Notes: generated by a model from the sequence alone, not told the origin. 64,000 nt of DNA from DASXKD01 sp963734725 (GCA_963734725.1 CAVTIX010000008.1:248001-312000); one strand, 5' to 3'; counted from the stretch's first letter, positions 1 through 9,635 are shown. A program made the numbers and translations.

Positions 1-1
1 G

Positions 2-379
2 CTGCGCCGTCCCGTGCCCCGGTCCGGACGGTTCCTCGCCGTCGCATCCGCGGCGGCCACCCGCGGGCTGCCGATGCTCGCCGCGTACTGCGCGGCCAAA
101 GCGGGCGTGACCGGGCTGATCCGTGCTCTCGCCGCCGAGCTGGCCGACAGCGGCGTCACCGCGAACGCGGTCAGCCCGGGCTCGACCGCCACCCCGATCC
201 TGGACGAGAGCGCCCGGCTGTACCGGCTGCCCGGGGCGGAGGCGTTCGCCGGCCAGCAGCCCGCGGGGCGGCTGCTCGACCCGGCCGAGGTAGCCGCGGT
301 CCTGGCCTTCCTCGCCAGCCCCGCGAGCAGCGGGATGACCGGCGCCGTGGTGGCGGTGGACGGGGGACTCGCGCTATGA
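2..379 (+). CDS. Short-chain dehydrogenase/reductase, C-terminal part (cut by window edge), mycofactocin-linked
   Basis: This is the C-terminal portion of an NAD(P)-dependent classical SDR; the Rossmann N-terminus lies left of the window. The reading frame is open from base 2. The catalytic Y-x-x-x-K is visible as YCAAK, followed by the usual helix and the N-A-V-S-P-G segment that closes over the nicotinamide; the protein ends with the typical VDGG-L-A-L tail. The next gene is mftF, and SDRs next to mftF are commonly mycofactocin-coupled dehydrogenases, so I infer that role here from context. The TGA stop sits inside the first unit of a 41-bp tandem repeat that separates this gene from mftF. 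Confidence 0.8.
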   Translation: MRRPVPRSGRFLAVASAAATRGLPMLAAYCAAKAGVTGLIRALAAELADSGVTANAVSPGSTATPILDESARLYRLPGAEAFAGQQPAGRLLDPAEVAAVLAFLASPASSGMTGAVVAVDGGLAL

Positions 380-539
380 CCGGCCCCGTGGCGCCGGTAG
401 ACGGGGGACTCGCGCCATGACCGGCCCCGTGGCGCCGGTAGACGGGGGACTCGCGCCATGACCGGCCCGTGGCGGCGGTGGACCGGGGACTCGCGCCATG
501 ACCGGCCCCGTGGCGCCGGTGGACCGGGGACTCGCGCCA
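335..539 (+). repeat. 41-bp tandem repeat, five copies, at the SDR/mftF junction
   Basis: ATG-A-C-C occurs at 335, 376, 417, 458, 498 and 539, so the period is 41, 41, 41, 40 and 41 bp. Each unit is a copy of the last codons of the SDR (V-D-G-G-L-A), its stop and the ATGA overlap that would start the next gene. Because 41 is not a multiple of three, successive ATGs fall in different frames; only 458 and 539 are in the mftF frame. The simplest reading is an ancestral ATGA stop/start overlap expanded by slippage or unequal crossing over. Confidence 0.85.
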
Positions 540-2152
540 TGACCCGCGCCGGGCCGGCCGGAGTACCGGGCGGCGGGGCCGCTGCGGCGCTGCCCGCCGG
601 CTTCGGTGTGGTCATCGACCCGGGCACCAAGCAGCTCGACTCCAGCACCCTGTTCGGCGGCGCGCCGGTCCGCGTGCTGCGGCTGTCCCGTGCCGGGCGC
701 GCCGCGCTGGCGGAGCTGCGCGCCGGGCCGGTGCGCAGCGCCGCCGCGGGCCGGCTGGCCCGCAAGCTCACCGACGCCGGGCTGGCCCATCCGCGGCCGC
801 CGGAGCTGGCTTCGCGGCCCGACGTCACGGTCCTCATCCCGGTCCGGGACCGCGCTGTCCTGCTCGACCGCTGCCTGTCCGCCCTGGGGCACGGCTATCC
901 GGTCGTGGTGGTGGACGACGGATCGCAGGACCCGGGCGCGGTCGCTGAGGTTGCCGCCGCGCATGGCGCGGTGGTGGTGCGGCGGCCGGTCAACGGCGGC
1001 CCCGGCGCCGCCCGGAACACCGGCCTGCCCGGTGTGACGACCGAGCTGGTGGCGTTCCTGGACAGCGATTGCGTGCCCGAGCCGGGCTGGATCGAGCGGC
1101 TGGCGGCGCACCTGGCCGACCCGGCCGTGGCGGCGGCGGCCCCGCGGATGGTGGCGGCGCCGGCCGGACCTGGCTGGGCCGGCCGGTACACCACCGCGGC
1201 GTGCTGCCTGGACCTCGGCGACGCCGAGGCGCGGGTGGCGCCCGGGACCCGGGTGGCTTACGTGCCGACCGCCGCGCTCCTGGCCCGGCGCGCCGCCCTC
1301 GTCCCGGCCGCCGGGCCCGGCGGCGTCTTCGACCCCGCGCTGCGCTGGGGGGAGGACGTCGACCTGGTCTGGCGGCTGCACGACGCGGGCTGGCGGATCC
1401 GCTACGACCCGGCGGTCCGGGTGTCCCACCACGAACCGCGCGGCTGGGCGGCGCTGCTCACGCGGCGGTTCCGCTACGGCACCTCGGCGGCGCCGCTGGC
1501 GGCGCGGCACCCGGGCCAGGTGCCGCCGCTGGTGCTTCACCCCTGGCCGGCGCTGACCGTCGCCGGGCTGCTGGCCGGCAGCCCGGCCGTGGCCGGCCTC
1601 GGTTTCGCCGGGTCGGTGCTCGCCATGCGCGCCACGCTGCACCGGGCCGGGCTGCCCGCCCGGGGGGTGCTGCCCGCGATGCTCACCGCGACCCGGCAGA
1701 CCTGGCTGGGCGTGGGCCGTTATGCCTGCCAGTACGGTGCGCCGGTGCTGGCTGTGGCGCTCGTGGCGCCCGGCGGGACCGGCCGGGCGCGGCGCTGGGC
1801 CCGGCGCGCCGCGGCCGGGTCGCTGCTGCTGGGGCCGCCGCTGACCGCCTGGTCCGCGCGGCGCCGGTCGCTGGGCCCGGTGCGGTACGTGCTCGGCCAC
1901 CTGGCCGACGACGTGGCCTATGGAACGGGGGTGTGGACCGGCGCGCTGCGGGCGCGCAGCACGGCCCCGGTGCGGCCGGTCATCGCCTGGCATCCGTTCC
2001 GCGCCGCCCGGCGAGCCGCCGGAACCGCCGCCGCGCCCCGGTCAACCCGGCTGAATCAGCGCGTTTGTGCCGGTCACGCCAGCGGCAGCCCTTCACACTC
2101 GGTTACGGCCCTCGTCGGCGCTGACCTGCAGGATTGGGCCGCTGGCGCTTGA
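539..2152 (+). CDS. mftF: Mycofactocin glycosyltransferase MftF
   Basis: A GT2-family membrane glycosyltransferase that attaches glucose units to the peptide-derived redox cofactor mycofactocin. Residues about 1-100 form the MftF-specific N-terminal domain (VVIDPGTK, then the L-F-G-G-A-P-V-R-V-L-R-L stretch). The GT2 domain follows, with VTVLIPVRDR, VVVVDDGS, GGPGAARNTGL and the D-x-D metal site in AFLDSDCVP, then GEDVDLVWRL. The family-typical FRYGTSAAPLAARHP and a hydrophobic C-terminal half with several membrane segments come next. The order of motifs matches mycobacterial MftF closely. The start at 539 is preferred because family homology begins soon after it; an in-frame ATG at 458 lies inside the repeat. 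The last about 50 residues have no obvious counterpart in the family. Confidence 0.85.
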   Translation: MTRAGPAGVPGGGAAAALPAGFGVVIDPGTKQLDSSTLFGGAPVRVLRLSRAGRAALAELRAGPVRSAAAGRLARKLTDAGLAHPRPPELASRPDVTVLIPVRDRAVLLDRCLSALGHGYPVVVVDDGSQDPGAVAEVAAAHGAVVVRRPVNGGPGAARNTGLPGVTTELVAFLDSDCVPEPGWIERLAAHLADPAVAAAAPRMVAAPAGPGWAGRYTTAACCLDLGDAEARVAPGTRVAYVPTAALLARRAALVPAAGPGGVFDPALRWGEDVDLVWRLHDAGWRIRYDPAVRVSHHEPRGWAALLTRRFRYGTSAAPLAARHPGQVPPLVLHPWPALTVAGLLAGSPAVAGLGFAGSVLAMRATLHRAGLPARGVLPAMLTATRQTWLGVGRYACQYGAPVLAVALVAPGGTGRARRWARRAAAGSLLLGPPLTAWSARRRSLGPVRYVLGHLADDVAYGTGVWTGALRARSTAPVRPVIAWHPFRAARRAAGTAAAPRSTRLNQRVCAGHASGSPSHSVTALVGADLQDWAAGA

Positions 2153-2178
2153 TCAGCTGTTAAGACCATACTTTCGTA

Positions 2179-5100
2179 GTGGGCCATCTCAGGCTGGCTG
2201 CGAGGCGCGCTATCGCGCAGCGATTCCTGACGGCGGCTACGGTCTGCGCGCTGGCCTTCTCCGTTGGAGTCCTGGCCACCGGTCCGATCTTCGCGGCGGG
2301 CGCCGAACAGGCGATCGTGTACGGGTACATGCGGAGCGCAAGCCCCCTCGCCAAAGACACCTTCGTGAGCCTGCTGACCTGGCCGGACTTCGATCTGTCG
2401 CACGCCTCCCAGCGACTACGTTCCGGGCTCGCTCCGCTGCACATTTCGCAGCTGACCCTGCAAGAGGTGTCCGGAAACTCCGTGGTCTCTCTCGGCCACC
2501 GTTCGGCCGCCGCCCGTATTGCCTACCGCCAAGGCCTGTTCCGGGAACTGCTCGTAGTCCAGGGACGGGACCCATCCACCCCGGACGAGGTTCTCGTTCC
2601 CCAACCGCTGGCTGCGGCTCTAGGAATCGCCCCGGGGGCTCGCATATCCCTCACTCAGGACGCCACCACCCGCGCCACGGTCAGCGGCATCTACCGGGCG
2701 GCGCGAGGCAAGGATCCTCTCCTGTACGCGGGTCACCGGCTGCTGTCCAGCCCATCGAGCGCACCTCTGCTGGCCACAAGCGCCGGGTTCGAGGCGCTCA
2801 CGCGTTCGTTTGGGCAGACAAACGGCATTGCCATGGAATGGAACGCGGAGCCTTCATTCAGCGGGCTGACCGTGGCCGATCTGAGGACGCTCGCACTACG
2901 GGAGGAAGAGTCAAGCGCAAGGATACGCACAACCCTCGGCGGGACAACTGTTTCCTCCGACCTCTCGTCGCTCATACCTGGAGCCGAGCGGGCAGTCGCC
3001 GTAGGGCTGGCGCCGATCTACGTGATCGCGGCAGAGGTCGCTCTCGTGGGCCTCGGCGTGCTGCTCGGCATCGGCTTGCTGAAACTCGAGCGTCAGTCGT
3101 TCGAGCTGGCGGTCCTGACAACGCGAGGGGCCCGGATGTCCGAGCTCGTGACGATGCAGGCAGGGGAGGCGGCCATCGCCGCGAGCGCGGCCTTGCCTCT
3201 TTCGCTCCTGACCGCCGTTGGGCTGGCGTTCGTTGCCCGCGCTGCTCACGGTCCGGCCCTGCCGGGAACGCTGTTTCCGATCGGCCTTAATGCGCGAGCG
3301 GTCCAGGTCGCGCTCGGCGGCGTGATTCTTGGCGCCTTGGCCCTGGTGGTCGTCTCGCTCCCGCGGCTTCGCCATACGGTCATCCAGGAGCGCCGACTCG
3401 CTCTCCCGGAGCAAGCGCGGCATGTGGGCGCGGCTCCCGTACGAGCTTGTGCCTCTGCTGCTGGGCGCCGCGGCGCTGACGGAGCTGCGCCGCCACCATC
3501 TCGGCGGCTCTGGAACGGGCCTCGACCCGCTCGCGCTGGCCGCTCCCACGCTTCTCCTGCTCGGCGCCGCGGCGCTTGCGGCGCGCCTTTTGCTCGCGGG
3601 CGCAAGAAAGCTCGATCGGGCGGCACAGAGGGTTCGCAGGCCTTCTGCCTACCTGGCGTTGCACAGGCTGTCGCGCTCGGGTTCAACCGCCTGGCTCGCG
3701 CTGCTGCTGGTCCTGTCGGCAGCCCTGTTCGCCTTCGCAACCTCTCTTCGAACGACCGCGCTGACCCGCAACCAGGATGCGGCGCGGGCGCAGGTCGGCG
3801 CCGACTGGAGCCTGTTGGTCGGCTGGCCCGCCCAGGGCGTGGCCTCCGCGGAAAGGCTCGGCTCGGCAGCCACATTGGCCTTCTACGGGTCGGCTGCGGC
3901 CTCATCGGCCCCCAGCCTGCAGTTGGCAACGATCATCGGTGTCGATCCAACGTCCTACGCGGAGGCCGGATGGTGGCAGGCAGGGGACGCGAGCCTGCCC
4001 CTGCCGTCTTTGCTGTCCCGGCTCCCGGCGCCGCCGATCGGCATGACCCTGCCGAAGGGCGCGCAGACCCTTCAGCTTCGGGTGAGCGCCTCGGGCGGGG
4101 CGGGCTTGCGCCTGCGGGCTGTGCTCTCGTCGTCCAACGACATGTTCTTCGATCGCTCCCTCGGCGTGCTGCGGCCCGGAACCAGCACGTATCGGGCCCG
4201 CATCGTCGGTGCATCTCGGCTCCTTTCCATCATGGTCAGCGGATCACCACAGGCGGTGGCACCCTTGTTTCGCCATCCCAGGGTTCGTCTTCTCTTCTCC
4301 CACCTCCTCCTATCGGGAGGCACCGCCGGGCGAGCGATCGACGTCTCGGCCTGGCGCGGCCTGCAAGCCGGCGGAACTACGGTCGGCGTCACACCCCTCG
4401 GGGCCGGGGAACTCCGGGCGGCGCTCACGGTTACACAGGGCGGGCCACTCGGAGGTATCGCTCCCGCGTCGCAACCCGTGCCGATTCTGATCGGTGGAGT
4501 CGGTCCAGGCCGCGCACCCAGGGATGCCACCCTCCAGGTCGGCTCGGTCGTCATTCCGGTCCGGGTTGTGGGGACGATGAACGCCTTCCCCGCGGCCACG
4601 GAGCAGGGGCTTCCCTTCGCCGTGGTGCCCGTCCGGGCCCTCATCGAGCGCTTCCAGCAGGCGCTTCAGCCACCCAGAGGTGGCGTGTTCGTGGTGCTCT
4701 CGATGGAAGGCAGGAGCCCAGTTGCTTTGACCCGGCGCGCTGGGCTCCAGGTCGCTACGGTCTCGAGCGCGGCGGCAATCGAGGCTCAGCTCGCATCGCA
4801 TCAGGAGAATCTCGCGATCGGCATCGAGTTCGCCGCGGCCATCGCGGGTGTGGCACTCGCGATGCTCGCGCTCGTTCTGTCCGCGTACTTCGGAGGGCGC
4901 CGTTACGAGTACGAGGCGGCATCCTTCGAGGCGCTGGGCGCGAAGCTCAGGAACGTCGTTTCGGCGCTCGCGTTCGAATACGGCGCCGTGGTCCTCTGCT
5001 CCGCGACGGTCGGAACGGTGGTGGGCCTCGGTTTGCTGGCCGTCACGCTCTCGAACGTGACCTCGCCTGCGGGTGGAACCTACGGCCACAGGTCTCCTGA

Positions 5101-5225
5101 TCGATTGGCCGGCGATCGCGGCCGCTTCGATGGTCGCTGCCGCTTCGTTGTTCGGCACGCTTCTGGTTGCCGCGATGAGGAGTCCGTCGGCTCTCCCCCG
5201 TGGCGATCCTGCGAGGCGAGCCTGA
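2179..5225 (+). pseudogene. FtsX/MacB-type ABC transporter permease, broken by two frame breaks
   Basis: A large ABC permease of the FtsX/LolE type, probably exporting a lipid, peptide or drug with the ATPase encoded next. The N-terminal anchor is followed by a long extracytoplasmic domain, then a group of membrane helices (around 3000-3400), a second extracytoplasmic region and C-terminal helices. No single frame is open: the first runs to about 3420, the next to about 5065, and the last through the final helix (LLIDWPAIAAAS) to the TGA at 5223, which overlaps the ATPase ATG at 5226. All three pieces keep convincing protein sequence, so the breaks are recent or are assembly errors. The GTG start at 2179 lacks a clear ribosome binding site. 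Base composition is visibly less GC-rich than in mftF. Confidence 0.75.
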
Positions 5226-6959
5226 ATGAGCATCAGCGGTGCAGGTCACTACGCACATGCGCGGCCCGCCGGCCCGTTCGTGCAGGCTGACGGAGACAGT
5301 TCGGCGTTCATCCGGTTGGACCGCGTCTACAAGGTCCACCGCGTGGGGAATGTGGGCGTCGCGGCGCTGGGGGGCGTCTCGTTCGAGGTCGCACGGGGTG
5401 AGTTCGCGGCGATCGTGGGGCCGAGCGGAGCGGGGAAGTCCACCATCCTAAACCTGATCGGCGGGGTAGAGACGGCCACGGCAGGCCTGGTATCGGTGGG
5501 GGGTACGGATCTTTCCCAACTCGACGCCGCCGGATTGTCGGATTACCGAAGACGGACGGTTGGCTTCCTGTGGCAGGGGACGACCAAAAACCTGATCCCC
5601 TACCTCACTGTCGCGCAGAACGCGGAGCTTCCTCTGCTGCTCGCCGGTGTGAAGCCAGCTGCGAATCGCCGTAGAAAAACCGCCTACCTGCTCGAGCTCC
5701 TCGGATTGGCGGAAAGGGCGAAGCACCTTCCTGCCGTGCTCTCCGGCGGTGAGCAGCAGCGGGCAGGCCTCGTCGTGGCCTTGGTGCACGAGCCGGCCAT
5801 CGTCCTCGCCGATGAGCCAACTGCGGAGATCGACGCCGACGCTGCGGACCAAGTGGTCGAGGCGCTTCGAGCTGCGTGCGCCAAGTTCGGGTCGACAGTC
5901 GTCATGGCGACTCACGACCTAGTCGCGGCCTCGAAGACCGATATCACGTTTCGCTTGATCGATGGCAGGGTGAGGGGTCCGGCTGGGCGGGTAAGCCTCG
6001 ACTCATCAGGCCGGATCACCCTGCCGGAGGCCGCGGCGTCGTTGCTCGGGCCGGCCGCGTCGAAGCTCGAGGTAGAGCTGGAGGGAGACGAGGTCAGGAT
6101 CCGGCGCTTTCAGGAAGCGATCGAAAGCCAGCCAGGGGACTTGGCCGACAGAGCCGGGCCAGTGGTTCGATCGCGGGCGTCCGTTGCCACGACGAGCGAG
6201 CACACGACGGCCCGCGCCCGTGCAAGCGCCGCCGCCCGCCGCGTGCATGCACCACTGCTTTCTGCCGAGGAGCTCCACCGGACCTACGGCCAAGGCGGGA
6301 CCAGCACGGTCGCCATTCGAAACGTCTCGCTGGAACTCGCGCCCGGCGAGCTGGTTGTCGTCATGGGGCCGTCGGGTTCGGGCAAGAGCACCTTGCTCGG
6401 CATCCTGGGAGGTTTCGAACCACCTGATAGTGGATGCGTGATGTGGCACGGGCGGTCACTCGCCGACCTGTCTGCAACCGAGCTGGCGCGCCAAAGGGCC
6501 AGCCAGTTCGGCGTGGTATTCCAATCCCTTGGCCTTTTCCCGGCTCTGACCGCGCGCGAGAACGTCTACCTGCCCCTCCTCATCTCGGGCGCCGACCCGG
6601 ATGCCTCAGCCGCGGCCGCGGAAAGCTGGCTCCGCCGACTCGATCTCGAGGACCGAGCCGAACACCGCCTGTTCGAGCTCTCACTCGGACAGCAGCAACG
6701 AGTCGCGGTGGCCCGCGCGCTCGCACCCGATCCTGACCTCGTCCTCGCCGACGAGCCCACGGCTGAGCTGGACCACGAGGCGGCGAACGTCGTGATCGAG
6801 GCCCTGCGGGAAGTCAGCCAGCGCGGCGGTGGCGTGATCCTTGCCTCCCACGATCCCCGCGTCCTGCTAGCCGCCAATCGGGCCCTGGTACTCCGCGCCG
6901 GGCACCTAGTGGCGGAGGGGTCACCCGGCGAGATAGCCGAGTTCCTCACTACCGATTGA
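5226..6959 (+). CDS. Double ABC ATPase with an AbrB-like module between the two ATPase domains
   Basis: A 577-residue ATPase for the adjoining FtsX-type permease. ABC domain 1: Walker A GPSGAGKST (65-73), signature LSGGEQQR (172-179), Walker B IVLADEP (192-198), switch His 230. ABC domain 2: Walker A GPSGSGKST (381-389), degenerate signature LSLGQQQR (485-492), Walker B LVLADEP (505-511), switch His 542. Between them, residues about 254-295 read like a SpoVT/AbrB swapped hairpin: V-S-L-D-S-S-G-R-I-T-L-P, then a short helix, L-G, and K-L-E-V-E-L-E-G-D-E-V-R-I-R. AbrB modules normally bind DNA or mediate dimerisation; the role here is unknown. The ATG overlaps the permease stop, giving a two-gene operon. 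Both sites look able to bind ATP. Confidence 0.85.
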   Translation: MSISGAGHYAHARPAGPFVQADGDSSAFIRLDRVYKVHRVGNVGVAALGGVSFEVARGEFAAIVGPSGAGKSTILNLIGGVETATAGLVSVGGTDLSQLDAAGLSDYRRRTVGFLWQGTTKNLIPYLTVAQNAELPLLLAGVKPAANRRRKTAYLLELLGLAERAKHLPAVLSGGEQQRAGLVVALVHEPAIVLADEPTAEIDADAADQVVEALRAACAKFGSTVVMATHDLVAASKTDITFRLIDGRVRGPAGRVSLDSSGRITLPEAAASLLGPAASKLEVELEGDEVRIRRFQEAIESQPGDLADRAGPVVRSRASVATTSEHTTARARASAAARRVHAPLLSAEELHRTYGQGGTSTVAIRNVSLELAPGELVVVMGPSGSGKSTLLGILGGFEPPDSGCVMWHGRSLADLSATELARQRASQFGVVFQSLGLFPALTARENVYLPLLISGADPDASAAAAESWLRRLDLEDRAEHRLFELSLGQQQRVAVARALAPDPDLVLADEPTAELDHEAANVVIEALREVSQRGGGVILASHDPRVLLAANRALVLRAGHLVAEGSPGEIAEFLTTD

Positions 6960-7003
6960 CCATGACCACGTATGCCAAGCCCGAGCCAGCCGGGCCGCCG
7001 GGG

Positions 7004-8119
7004 TCAGGCGCTGTCATGCACGATCACGCCGCGGATGTTCTTCCCGTCGAGCAGGTCCTGGTATCCCTGGTTGACCTGGTCGAGGGTGTACGTCGCGGTG
7101 ATCAGCTCGTCCAGCTTGAGGTCGCCGGCCCGGTAGAGCTCCACCATCCGCGGGATGTCGTGGAACGGGTCACCGGAACCGAACAGGCTCCCCTGGATGC
7201 GCTTCTCGAACGTGGTCAAGATCGCGCCGGACAGCTCGATCGTGGTCTTCGCCGGGTCGGCCAGCCCGGTCACCACCACGGTGCCGCCCTTGCGGATCGC
7301 GTTGAACGCGTGCGTGACGACCTCGGAGGTCACGACCCCCACGGTGACGATCGCCTTGTCCGCGCCCACGCCGCGGGTGAGCTGGGTGATCAGTTCCTGC
7401 GCCTGCTCGGCGGTCGCGCAGCTGTGTGTGGCGCCGAACTGCTCCGCCGCCTCGCGCTTGTTGGCCAGCGGGTCGATCGCCACTACGTTCCGCGCCCCGG
7501 CCAGCGCGGCCCCCTGGACGGCGTTGATGCCGATGCCGCCGATGCCGTAGATCGCGATGGTGTCACCGGGCTCGGTCGCCGCGGCATGCACCGCCGAGCC
7601 GAACCCCGTCGGCACCCCACACCCGATGATCACGACCTTGTCCAGCGGCAGGTCCGGGTCCACCTTGACCGCGGAGTGCTCGGAGATGACTCCGCGCTCA
7701 GAGAACGTACCGAGCATGCACATACCGCCGAAGTCCTCGCCGCCGCCGTGGAACCGGTAGGTGCCGTCGGGCAGGCACCCGTCCAGGAGCGATATGCCCA
7801 GATCGCACAGGTTCGACTTGCCGGTGGAGCACCAGCGGCAGTGGCCGCAGACCGGCAGGAACGAGCAGATGACGTGATCACCGGGCTGCAGTCGGGTGAC
7901 GCCCTCCCCTACCTCCTCGATGATCCCGGCGCCCTCGTGACCGCCGACGATCGGGAAGCGCGGCCGGAGATCCCCGCGACGCAGATGCTCGTCGGAGTGG
8001 CACAGGCCGGCCGCCACGTACCGGATCAGCACCTCACCGGCCTTGGGGGGATCGAGTTCCAGCTCGGTGACCTCAAAGTCCTGGCCCACTGCACGCAAGA
8101 CAGCGGCCCTCGTCTTCAT
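7004..8119 (-). CDS. NDMA-dependent (mycofactocin-coupled) zinc alcohol dehydrogenase
   Basis: A medium-chain zinc alcohol dehydrogenase, 371 residues. Family members carry a tightly bound NAD that does not exchange freely, and mycofactocin takes the electrons in vivo. Visible features are the catalytic zinc site C-H-S-D and GGHEGAG-I-I-E-E-V-G-E-G-V, the structural zinc cysteines in CGHCRWCSTGKSNLC, the Rossmann motif GIGGIGINAVQGA, and the conserved LDELITATYTLDQVNQGY end. Motifs fit the Rxyl_3153-type NDMA-dependent group better than ordinary ADHs. It lies on the opposite strand from mftF, about 5 kb away, and is divergent from the aminotransferase at 8256, sharing a 136-bp promoter gap that holds a TetR-type operator. 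The start has a good upstream GGAGGG. Confidence 0.88.
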   Translation of the reverse strand: MKTRAAVLRAVGQDFEVTELELDPPKAGEVLIRYVAAGLCHSDEHLRRGDLRPRFPIVGGHEGAGIIEEVGEGVTRLQPGDHVICSFLPVCGHCRWCSTGKSNLCDLGISLLDGCLPDGTYRFHGGGEDFGGMCMLGTFSERGVISEHSAVKVDPDLPLDKVVIIGCGVPTGFGSAVHAAATEPGDTIAIYGIGGIGINAVQGAALAGARNVVAIDPLANKREAAEQFGATHSCATAEQAQELITQLTRGVGADKAIVTVGVVTSEVVTHAFNAIRKGGTVVVTGLADPAKTTIELSGAILTTFEKRIQGSLFGSGDPFHDIPRMVELYRAGDLKLDELITATYTLDQVNQGYQDLLDGKNIRGVIVHDSA

Positions 8120-8223
8120 TTGATCCCTCCTGATTGCCCAGACCGGTGGTGACCTTTGGTTGCCACCATAGGACCCGGCGCGCGCCGCGGACCACCCTTG
8201 TCATCCCGCGACGCCGCCTTTTA

Positions 8224-8239
8224 GACTGAATGTTCAGTC
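8224..8239. promoter_or_regulatory. TetR-type operator O1 (GACTGAA-TG-TTCAGTC)
   Basis: A perfect 7-bp inverted repeat around a 2-bp centre. It ends 16 bp before the aminotransferase GTG at 8256, just ahead of its AGGAGGG ribosome site, and lies about 105 bp from the divergent alcohol dehydrogenase start. It is the same GACTG-N6-CAGTC element found at 9693, 17054, 23871 and 26344. Its position suggests repression of the aminotransferase and possibly the dehydrogenase; the regulator is inferred to be the TetR protein at 16292. Confidence 0.75.
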
Positions 8240-8255
8240 AAACAGGAGGGCCGAC

Positions 8256-9635
8256 GTGTCCAGCACGCAGGACAGCACCGTGCGACTGCCAGCCGACCTC
8301 GGCGAGATCATCGCCGAGCAAGAGAGAATCTTCGCCGCACGCCAGCCCCGGTCGCGGGACATGGCCACCCTGGCGGCCGGGTCGCTGGCCGGCGGGGTGA
8401 CCTCGAGCTGGCAGATCACCGCGCCGCAGCCGGTCTGGCTCAGCCACGGCCTCGGTTCCAAGGTCTATGACGTCGACGGCAACGAGTACGTGGACCTGCA
8501 CGGCGGCTACGGCGTGGGGCTGGCCGGGCACGCGCACCCCGTGATCGTCGAGGCGGTGCGGCGCCAGGTCGCCCGCGGCACCCACTTCGCCCAGCCCACC
8601 GGCGACGCGGTGGCGGTCGCCGACGAACTCGCCGCCCGGTTCCGGCAGCCGCTGTGGCGGTTCGCCAACTCGGGCACCGAGGCCACGATGGACGCCATCC
8701 ACCTGATGCGCGCGATCACCGGCCGGGACCTGATCATCAAGGTCGAGGGCTGCTACCACGGCCACCACGACTCGGTCCAGGTCTCCGTCGCCCCCGAGGC
8801 CGACGAAGCGGGCCCGGAGGGCAAACCGGCCCAGACCCCCGCCAGCACCGGCATCCCTGGCGCGTTCGTCAGGCTCACGCTGGTCGCCGGCTTCAACGAC
8901 ACCGACAGCGTCGCCCGGCTGCTGGACGAGCACCCGGACGGGATCGCCGGGATGATCATCGAGCCCATCATGATGAACGCCGGGATCATCCACCCCGAGC
9001 CCGGGTACCTGGCGGCGCTGAAGGAACTACTGCACGCCCACGGCGCCCTGCTCACCTTCGACGAGGTCAAGACCGGCCTGACGGCGGGGCCGGCCGGCGC
9101 CACCGGGCTGACCGGAGTGGTGCCCGACATCACCTGCCTGGCCAAGGCGATCGGTGGCGGGATCGCGATCGCGGCCATCGGCGGATCGGCCGAGGTGATG
9201 GCGCACGTCGCGGCCGGCGACTACGAAATGGTCGGCACGTTCAACGGCAACCCGCTCGCGCTCGCCGCCGCGCGCGCCATGCTCTGCGAGGTCGCCACGC
9301 CGGACGCCTACCAGCGGATCGCCGCCCTCGCCCAGCGGGCCGCCTCGGGCATCGAGCGGGAGATCGCCGCAGCCGGGCTGGCCGCGCACGTGGTGACCGC
9401 CGGCGCCAAGGGCTGCGTGGTGTTCTCGGCCCAGCCGGTCCGGGACTACCGCGGCTTCCTGTCCATCGACGACCGGTACAGCCATGCTCACTGGCTGTTC
9501 CAGCACAACGGTGGCGTCTTCCTTCCGCCCTGGGGCAAGATCGAGCAGTGGCTCATCTCGGTTCAGCACGATGAGTCCGACATCGACCGATTCATCAGGA
9601 ACTTCGCCGCTTTTGCCGCCGCGGTGAGCCCTTGA
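8256..9635 (+). CDS. Class III pyridoxal-phosphate aminotransferase
   Basis: A 459-residue fold-type I PLP enzyme of aminotransferase class III, related to glutamate-1-semialdehyde aminomutase and to omega-amino acid/amine transaminases. Visible are the cofactor-pocket motifs FANSGTEATMDAIHLMRA and GCYHGHHDSVQVS, the TFDEVKTGL loop, and the Schiff-base lysine in CLAKAIGGG. The neighbourhood (a polyamine-type ABC importer, CoA ligase and oxidoreductases) argues for amine or amino acid catabolism rather than heme synthesis. GTG start with AGGAGGG eight bases upstream. An operator just before the gene puts it in the TetR regulon. Exact substrate unknown. Confidence 0.85.
   Translation: MSSTQDSTVRLPADLGEIIAEQERIFAARQPRSRDMATLAAGSLAGGVTSSWQITAPQPVWLSHGLGSKVYDVDGNEYVDLHGGYGVGLAGHAHPVIVEAVRRQVARGTHFAQPTGDAVAVADELAARFRQPLWRFANSGTEATMDAIHLMRAITGRDLIIKVEGCYHGHHDSVQVSVAPEADEAGPEGKPAQTPASTGIPGAFVRLTLVAGFNDTDSVARLLDEHPDGIAGMIIEPIMMNAGIIHPEPGYLAALKELLHAHGALLTFDEVKTGLTAGPAGATGLTGVVPDITCLAKAIGGGIAIAAIGGSAEVMAHVAAGDYEMVGTFNGNPLALAAARAMLCEVATPDAYQRIAALAQRAASGIEREIAAAGLAAHVVTAGAKGCVVFSAQPVRDYRGFLSIDDRYSHAHWLFQHNGGVFLPPWGKIEQWLISVQHDESDIDRFIRNFAAFAAAVSP

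Noticed and set aside
374..1993. Minus-strand 539-codon frame opposite mftF
   Set aside because: Arg/Pro/His-rich shadow; mftF motifs on the plus strand are decisive.
8256..9635. Glutamate-1-semialdehyde aminomutase for heme synthesis
   Set aside because: Similar fold, but the context is catabolic with no hem genes and an operator of the amine regulon; the general class III label is safer.
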